Shown here one piece after another: positions 59,335-64,000 of a DNA stretch of 64,000 bases (position 1 is its first letter; the number at the start of each line of letters is the position of its first letter). The translations under genes and the position numbers were made by a program. Below the pieces are notes generated by a model, which saw only the letters and a program-made list of their open reading frames with translations, was not told the origin of the DNA and did no database searches. This DNA comes from Bin5 sp022827195 (GTDB lineage Bacteria > Chloroflexota > Anaerolineae > Caldilineales > Caldilineaceae): NCBI GenBank assembly GCA_965208275.1, contig OZ242331.1, forward strand, positions 2,046,001 through 2,110,000, in the 5' to 3' direction.

Positions 59335-60432
59335 TCAAGCGATGCTGATTTGGCCTTGGAAGACGGTTCCGAAGGTGTTTCCGCGTACCCTGTCGCGGGT
59401 CTCATTGCCTACGAGGAAGACGCGGTCCTGCCAGACGGCGACGCGGTGCGAGGCGATGCCGTAGGGCAGGGGATCGAGAGCTGTCCACTCGTCTTCCTGG
59501 GTATCATAGGCCCAGGCCTCGTGGGAATGGCAGACGAAGTCGAGTTCGGGCACGTGTCCCATGATCTGTGTGGAGACTCCCTCTTTCGAGACGATCCAGT
59601 TCTGGCCGCCGGTGAGGACGATCCAGCGGTCGCTGACCGTGAAGGCGTCGGCGACGAATGCCCGCGGCGGACGCGGCAGCTCGCGCCAGCTGCCGGATGA
59701 GAGGTCGCACGCCCAGGCCTCGCGAAAGGTAACGTGGTTGACTCTGCCTCCGTGCGCCTTCCCGTCGCCGAAGGTGTGCAAAGCGTTGTGGGGCTTGGGG
59801 TCGCCTGCGCCGCACACAGGAATGTCGTGGCCGCCGATGACGTAGAGTTTCCCCTGGCAGATGCCCATGCCGCACATCCAGCGGGCGTCTCCGGGGAATC
59901 GGGCTGCAGTTTCCCACTTGCCGCGACCGCGCACGTCCAGGCAGTATATGTTGGGGTCACCGGTGGCATGTTCGTGCGGCTGCCAGTCGGTGCCGAAAGC
60001 GGTATAGAGCAGGTCGTCGTGGGCAAATGTCGTGGCGACCATGGCGGTGGATGGCCGGTCGGGCAGGCGTTCCCAGGTGGAGGCTCCGCCGTGAACGTCG
60101 AGAAACCAGACTTCGGCGGTGGCGCGGTTGCCGACCGCGCGGCGTCTTCCGCCGACGACGGCGAGTCCTCCGGCCACGGCCGCGCCGGATGTCCAGCCGG
60201 GGCCAATGGGAATGGGCGGGAGAGGGTACCACTCACCGATTGTGGGGGCCCCGTCCCGCGAGGGTGGTTCGTCCTGCTCCAGGATCGGCGCGCCGAATCC
60301 ATATTCGACTTCGCGCCAGGGGTATGACATACCGCCGGCAACCAGGAGATGGCCGTTGACTACGCCGACCGCGGGTCCTTTGATGAGTGCAGGGTAAACT
60401 GGAGCTTTGCACCAGCTGATTTGGAGTGACAT
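59335..60432 (-). CDS. Kelch-like beta-propeller protein
   Basis: A 365-residue protein of six Kelch-like repeats (GHLLVAGG, GLAVVGGRRRA, LYTAFGTDW, KLYVIGGHD, RWIVLTGGQN, RVFLVGNET), each followed by a W or xxW strand such as WYPLPPIP and WRELPRPP. No signal peptide. Such proteins include sialate mutarotase-like YjhT and galactose-oxidase relatives; the metal site of galactose oxidase is not seen. The nearby sialidase-like and aldolase genes fit a sugar-handling role. Confidence 0.75.
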   Translation of the reverse strand: MSLQISWCKAPVYPALIKGPAVGVVNGHLLVAGGMSYPWREVEYGFGAPILEQDEPPSRDGAPTIGEWYPLPPIPIGPGWTSGAAVAGGLAVVGGRRRAVGNRATAEVWFLDVHGGASTWERLPDRPSTAMVATTFAHDDLLYTAFGTDWQPHEHATGDPNIYCLDVRGRGKWETAARFPGDARWMCGMGICQGKLYVIGGHDIPVCGAGDPKPHNALHTFGDGKAHGGRVNHVTFREAWACDLSSGSWRELPRPPRAFVADAFTVSDRWIVLTGGQNWIVSKEGVSTQIMGHVPELDFVCHSHEAWAYDTQEDEWTALDPLPYGIASHRVAVWQDRVFLVGNETRDRVRGNTFGTVFQGQISIA

Positions 60433-60933
60433 TGGGGTCGCTGACGTTCGTTTGGGACGGTGCGGTCAGTATAGTCCATGTCGATCGGCGGGCAAAAGGA
60501 GGTGTTCGGTTCTGAGTTCTGGTGCGTGTCATCAAAGTCGCTGCCGGAGATTGGACAGGCCCTGGACCCGGTGCGTTTCCCGCAAACGGAAGCCTTTTGT
60601 ACAAGCCTTGCTCAGAGGCCATGAGAACAATCCCTGACTGTACGAGATGACAAGGAAAAACACACAGACTGCAAAGGGGGTCCGGACGCGCCAGAACAGG
60701 AACCGATGCAGGCCGCCTACTCTGACCTGGTTGGTTGCCCGCGGAAATCTGTCGGGTTCATCGGCTGCAAGTTCCCTTCCGGTTCCCAGTCTGCATTCGG
60801 ACCCAGATCTCTTTCCGCAGGCAGGTTGAGGGGTTGGACCCGAACGCCCACGACAATGTACAAACGTCCTGTTCGGCAGGCGGTCCCCAGAGTGCCCCCG
60901 CATCCGGTTTAGAGTTGCTGAGTTTCAATGTAC
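60433..60933. other. 501-bp region with a decayed copy of the neighbouring membrane-protein gene
   Basis: Nothing looks functional here. The stretch at about 60680-60790 matches the 3' part of the gene at 60934-61305: minus-strand LAADEPDRFPRATNQVR versus LSAADEPERFPRVLLQIR. The surrounding DNA also matches (for example GGGTTCATCGGC versus GGGCTCATCGGC). It is therefore probably a degenerate tandem duplicate. The rest contains the start region of the Kelch gene promoter. Confidence 0.55.
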
Positions 60934-61305
60934 TTATCTGCCTGAGAGCAACAAACCAATCAGTCTGCCTGCCCAGACGGTCCACATGACGAACAGGAGC
61001 AGACCCAGAAGCCTGATCTGCAGGAGGACGCGGGGAAACCTCTCGGGCTCATCGGCGGCACTGAGAAAGACGTCCGCGGAAGGCGCGCCCAGGAATAAGC
61101 GAAAGAGGGCGGAGGGCCAGGGGCCTATCTTCACGCCGGGCCACCCCTCGCCCGGCTTCCGTTCGAATCTGAAGAGCCGCTGCCAGCACCTGATCTGCCA
61201 TGCGAGGAATCTCTTTGGCCTGAACAGGAGCAGGCAGCAGATTGGAGGCGACACGAGGACCAGTGGGCCCAGTACTGCAATCGTGAGGAGTTCGTCGCCC
61301 GTCAA
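60934..61305 (-). CDS. Small two-helix membrane protein of unknown function
   Basis: A 123-residue protein with two hydrophobic segments (about 8-28, IAVLGPLVLVSPPICCLLLF, and 98-118, LLGLLLFVMWTVWAGRLIGL) around a basic, Trp-rich cytoplasmic region (QIRCWQRLFRFERK). ADEPERFPRVLLQIRLLG recalls small uncharacterised Chloroflexota and cyanobacterial membrane proteins. TTG start with GAGGAG about 8 nt upstream. It begins 11 nt after the aldolase stop, so it probably shares the operon. A decayed copy lies downstream. Confidence 0.65.
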   Translation of the reverse strand: MTGDELLTIAVLGPLVLVSPPICCLLLFRPKRFLAWQIRCWQRLFRFERKPGEGWPGVKIGPWPSALFRLFLGAPSADVFLSAADEPERFPRVLLQIRLLGLLLFVMWTVWAGRLIGLLLSGR

Positions 61306-61316
61306 CCTGTTGCTCC

Positions 61317-62189
61317 TCAGTCGAAGGTGCGCCCGGTGTGCAGCCGACCGACCCTGGCGCTCTCCTCGTCGCCGGCGGGGAAGGTGATGCCCTCGTCAAT
61401 CTTGGCAGCGACGTCGTCTGGATAGACCGCGTCCAGGAATCCGATGTTGGCGGCTTTGCAGGCGGCGAAAACGCGATCGCGCGCGGCGCGGAGGTCGCCT
61501 TCCTCGGTGTTCTCGCGCGTACGCACAGTGTCGTAACCGAAGGTCATGCGCATGTCCGAGGGCCCCCACTCTGCAAAGGCGATGCCCGGCACCGCGGTGC
61601 TGGCTTCGGCGTTCTCCAGGGCGCGGCTGTTTTCGATCTTGATACCGAGAACGATTTCGCCGTCCGGATTGAGCGGCCAGACGTCGGCCTTGCGCAGATA
61701 GTCCTGCGTGGAGAGGCCCCAGATTTGGGCGGCGTTGTCCTGGCCGCCGGAGCCGCGGCGTCCCATGTTCAGTCCGGCGCCGACGCCGGGCGTGTGGAAG
61801 GGAAAACGCACCCACTCGACGAACTCCTTGACCGCGCCGGGCGATTCGGCGTGGCAGAGCAGGATGCCGTGAATGCCGGTCGCCATGACCTGCTTGATCA
61901 TCCAGGCGTTGTTGCGGACGACATACTCGTCAACGCCGTCGAAGGGGAGCGTGACCAGGACAGGGGGCGTGCGATGGCCGCTGCGTGTGGGTCCGCCGGC
62001 CACCAGGCCATGCATAAAGGCGTTGAGCCCGGCGATATCGTAGGGTTGGTGCTCGATACCGATGACGAGCCAGTCGGCGTGGGTCTGGGCGGACTTGACG
62101 CCGCCTTCGTAGGTCAGTGTGCGTCCGCCGTCCCAGTAGACCGGCTGGCCCGCCTCCAGGAGTTCGATGATCTGATTGATGCGTTTCAT
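61317..62189 (-). CDS. HpcH/HpaI family aldolase
   Basis: A 290-residue class II aldolase of the HpcH/HpaI/citrate-lyase family. DWLVIGIEHQPYD, metal-binding Glu in IVLGIKIENSRALENAE and Asp in AEWGPSDMRMTFG are visible. Such enzymes cleave 2-keto-3-deoxy sugar acids or 4-hydroxy-2-oxo acids to pyruvate. With the Gfo/Idh/MocA oxidoreductase upstream it could form the end of a sugar-acid pathway. Confidence 0.88.
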   Translation of the reverse strand: MKRINQIIELLEAGQPVYWDGGRTLTYEGGVKSAQTHADWLVIGIEHQPYDIAGLNAFMHGLVAGGPTRSGHRTPPVLVTLPFDGVDEYVVRNNAWMIKQVMATGIHGILLCHAESPGAVKEFVEWVRFPFHTPGVGAGLNMGRRGSGGQDNAAQIWGLSTQDYLRKADVWPLNPDGEIVLGIKIENSRALENAEASTAVPGIAFAEWGPSDMRMTFGYDTVRTRENTEEGDLRAARDRVFAACKAANIGFLDAVYPDDVAAKIDEGITFPAGDEESARVGRLHTGRTFD

Positions 62190-62228
62190 TTTGCCTTTCC
62201 GAATGTGGAAGTTCGCTCCGGGAACAGT

Positions 62229-63314
62229 TTATCGGGAAACCCAGTCGCGCAGCGGATGCTCGCGATCGGCGAGGGGCAGCGGTGTGCGGCCGTGGCGATG
62301 GGCGGTGTAGACGCCGAGGATCATCTCCAGCGCCCAACGCGCGTCGCGTCCGCTTGAAATCGGCTCGCGGCCCTCCTCGAATGCCGCGATCAGGTCGCGC
62401 ACCATATAGGCGTTCAACGTGTTGAAACCGAGATCGTTCGGCTTGAGCACGAGTTGCCAGGCGGGCTCGTTGAAGGCGGGCGACCAGTTGGGATGGGGGC
62501 AGTGGAACAGGTAGCCGTCGCGGTTGAGGAGGATTCCCTCGGTCCCGTGGACGACCAGGCCGCCGGGACGCGGCCCGGGCCGGACGGTCTGCCGCCGCGA
62601 GGAGAATGTGGCGACGATGCCGTCGTCGAAGCCGTAGGTAGCCTGCAGGTGGTCGCCAACGATGGGACCGATCTCCTCGTCCCCCTGCCGCGCGTCGTCA
62701 GGCCCGGCGTCGTGTCCATTCTGCCGGATATAAGCCTGCACCCAGCTGGGGTGACCGAAGAGAAAGCACAGCATGTCGAGCGAGTGCGTGCCGAGGACCA
62801 TCAGGTCCTGGCCGCCGCCGCGGTGGTCCTGCTTGCCGGCGCTGTGGGCTTCTTCGACCTCGCCGATCGCCCCGTCGGCGATCATCTCCTTCATCTTGTG
62901 GGAAAAGCGGTTGACGCGGCCCTGGTGGGAGACGGTGATCTTGACGCCGGCGCGTTCGCAGGCCGCTATCATGGCGTCGGCCTCGGCCGCGGTCCTCGCG
63001 AACGGCTTTTCGCAGAAGATGCCGCGCACGCCGGACGCGGCCGCCGCGATCACCATGTCACGTTTCTGGTCGAGCCAGCGCGGGGCGACGCTGACGATGT
63101 CCAGCTCCTCCTGCTCCAGCATCCGGCGGTAGTCGGAATAGCAGCCGGCCGTTCCCACGCCGAGGCGCTCGCCGGCTTCAGTCAGACCGTCGGCGTCGGC
63201 GTCGGCCACGGCGACCAGATCGATTTCCTCCATGCCGAGGTAGACCGTATCCAGACTGTGCCCGTAGTTGCCCCTGCCTGTATGACCGATTACGCCGGCC
63301 CGGTACGTTGTCAT
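62229..63314 (-). CDS. Gfo/Idh/MocA family oxidoreductase 2
   Basis: A 361-residue NAD(P)-dependent oxidoreductase. The N-terminal Rossmann loop is GVIGHTGRGNYGHS, an unusual form, and the EKP motif is IFCEKPFARTA. GTHSLDMLCFLFGHP marks the C-terminal domain. Its ATG overlaps the stop of the sialidase-like gene upstream (ATGA), so the two are translationally coupled. Substrate unknown; probably the sugar released by the upstream enzyme. Confidence 0.9.
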   Translation of the reverse strand: MTTYRAGVIGHTGRGNYGHSLDTVYLGMEEIDLVAVADADADGLTEAGERLGVGTAGCYSDYRRMLEQEELDIVSVAPRWLDQKRDMVIAAAASGVRGIFCEKPFARTAAEADAMIAACERAGVKITVSHQGRVNRFSHKMKEMIADGAIGEVEEAHSAGKQDHRGGGQDLMVLGTHSLDMLCFLFGHPSWVQAYIRQNGHDAGPDDARQGDEEIGPIVGDHLQATYGFDDGIVATFSSRRQTVRPGPRPGGLVVHGTEGILLNRDGYLFHCPHPNWSPAFNEPAWQLVLKPNDLGFNTLNAYMVRDLIAAFEEGREPISSGRDARWALEMILGVYTAHRHGRTPLPLADREHPLRDWVSR

Positions 63315-64000
63315 ATCAACTCCTCTTCGCTGATTCTATATGCCCTGATGTGTGGCTGCGGGCTCAGCCGCGAGGCCGCGTCGTAAAACGCCTGATTGGT
63401 ATAGTCGGCGACGACAATCGTGCCGTCCTCCATCTGGTCCCAGTTGCTGTAACCGGAGTCTGCTGCGGCATCCAGTAGTACCATTCTATCCCGCCGGAAC
63501 TGGTCCGGATAAGCCCCCTCGTCCGCCCGCCAGGACCAGTCGATACTGTGCCCGTGTCTGTTCTCTACTGTGGCCCATACGCTTCTCCAATGTGACTCAG
63601 AGGGCATATCGCTGCCGAAGCGGACAAGCCGGTTGTCGTATGTTTCTGCCCGTTCCCGCAGCAGGGGACGTCCGTCCACGAATACCGCAATCTCGCCATC
63701 AGCCCTGACGATTCTGTAGCGGTGCCACGCCGACGTATCCAGCCGGCTAAGCTTCGACCGGCGGCCAGTCCTGCCGCCTTCCGCCGGCGCCGGGCCGGCA
63801 GCAGTATGAACCTCCTCCTCCTCTTCCCCACCGACCAAGCGTATTCCCTGCGCCGACAGACGCAGATGGCAGCCCGCAAATAGATCGCATCCGTCGCTCA
63901 TTGCACCGGCCAGACGTACCTCGGCCTCCATCTCAACGCGCGCCTCGCCGGTCAATGCCGGATACAGAGAGAAGAAGACCCTGTTCTCGTCGCCGTGATC
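63311..64000 (-). CDS. C-terminal part of a sialidase-like or LamG-containing protein, truncated by the window end
   Basis: The minus-strand frame is open to base 64000, so the N-terminus is missing; about 229 residues are visible. A LamG/concanavalin-type region carries AWHRYRIVRADGEIAVFVDG, then RPLLRERA. The end has SGYSNWDQMEDGTIVVADY, which resembles the closing blade of sialidases (GYPSxxQLxDGxIxxxYY). An acidic GGEEEEEV loop interrupts the LamG part. It is coupled to the oxidoreductase gene by an ATGA overlap. The family call is tentative. Confidence 0.6.
   Translation of the reverse strand, partial: DHGDENRVFFSLYPALTGEARVEMEAEVRLAGAMSDGCDLFAGCHLRLSAQGIRLVGGEEEEEVHTAAGPAPAEGGRTGRRSKLSRLDTSAWHRYRIVRADGEIAVFVDGRPLLRERAETYDNRLVRFGSDMPSESHWRSVWATVENRHGHSIDWSWRADEGAYPDQFRRDRMVLLDAAADSGYSNWDQMEDGTIVVADYTNQAFYDAASRLSPQPHIRAYRISEEELI

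Noticed and set aside
1..64000. CRISPR arrays, insertion sequences, integrase or att sites
   Set aside because: No regularly spaced repeats, transposase or integrase motifs, or flanking direct repeats were found on either strand by eye.

Overview
The window is a gene-dense (about 90 % coding), GC-rich chromosomal segment. I saw no rRNA, tRNA, CRISPR array, transposase or integrase. Several things point to a Chloroflexota genome, most plausibly a Caldilineales-type, perhaps sponge- or marine-associated lineage: lipoproteins with long Thr/Pro-rich linkers, an LCP-family wall protein, repeated phytanoyl-CoA dioxygenase (PhyH) genes, a UGSC-type selenoprotein, frequent GTG/TTG starts and apparently leaderless promoters. 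This placement is inferred from gene content; no marker gene is present.

Layout. 1-20.4 kb is mostly housekeeping and cell-envelope genes: a truncated beta-propeller protein, an LCP wall-polymer transferase, a HAD phosphatase, YigZ, a MATE exporter, a GNAT, an internally duplicated 791-residue lipoprotein, a two-subunit class I fumarase, a radical SAM / ROK fructokinase / GalT operon divergent from a Nudix / SDR pair, an amidase, a cytidylate-kinase-like protein and a lipoprotein fusing four SH3b repeats to a thermonuclease domain. 20.4-39.1 kb is catabolic: a D-aminoacylase-like amidohydrolase, a nitrilase-family hydrolase, three large paralogous proteins resembling GH32/GH43-type beta-propeller glycosidases (called GHL below), three PhyH dioxygenases, a family-5 ABC importer without its ATPases, an M20 peptidase and a 2-hydroxyacid dehydrogenase. 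A lower-GC insertion at about 27.1-28.9 kb carries an AAA ATPase and a frame-broken PIN-like gene.

39.6-48.6 kb is a nine-kilobase plus-strand operon: DUF3830, class III aminotransferase, Asp/Glu-racemase-like, GNAT, Gfo/Idh/MocA, VOC, FAH-family hydrolase, DUF6807/PmoA-like, maleate-isomerase-like, and a second DUF3830. It ends at a 12-bp-stem terminator shared with converging minus-strand genes. 48.6-64 kb is again catabolic, mostly on the minus strand: PIG-L deacetylase, GH127-like protein, two more GHL proteins, two more PhyH, a UGSC selenoprotein split by an in-frame TGA, a Kelch-like propeller, an HpcH/HpaI aldolase, an oxidoreductase and a truncated sialidase-like protein.

The strongest discoveries are (1) the selenoprotein gene at 54995-56638, where one in-frame TGA followed by Ser-Thr-Cys and a compact GGUC-loop hairpin joins two apparent ORFs; (2) five GHL genes and five PhyH genes within 36 kb, mostly adjacent, which look like a repeated oxidise-and-cleave module for an unknown host- or algal-derived substrate; (3) the horizontally acquired-looking ATPase/PIN pair; and (4) a divergent promoter where both genes have an extended -10 box ending 6-7 nt before the ATG, implying leaderless mRNAs. 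All functions are predicted from motifs read by eye; no database search was run.
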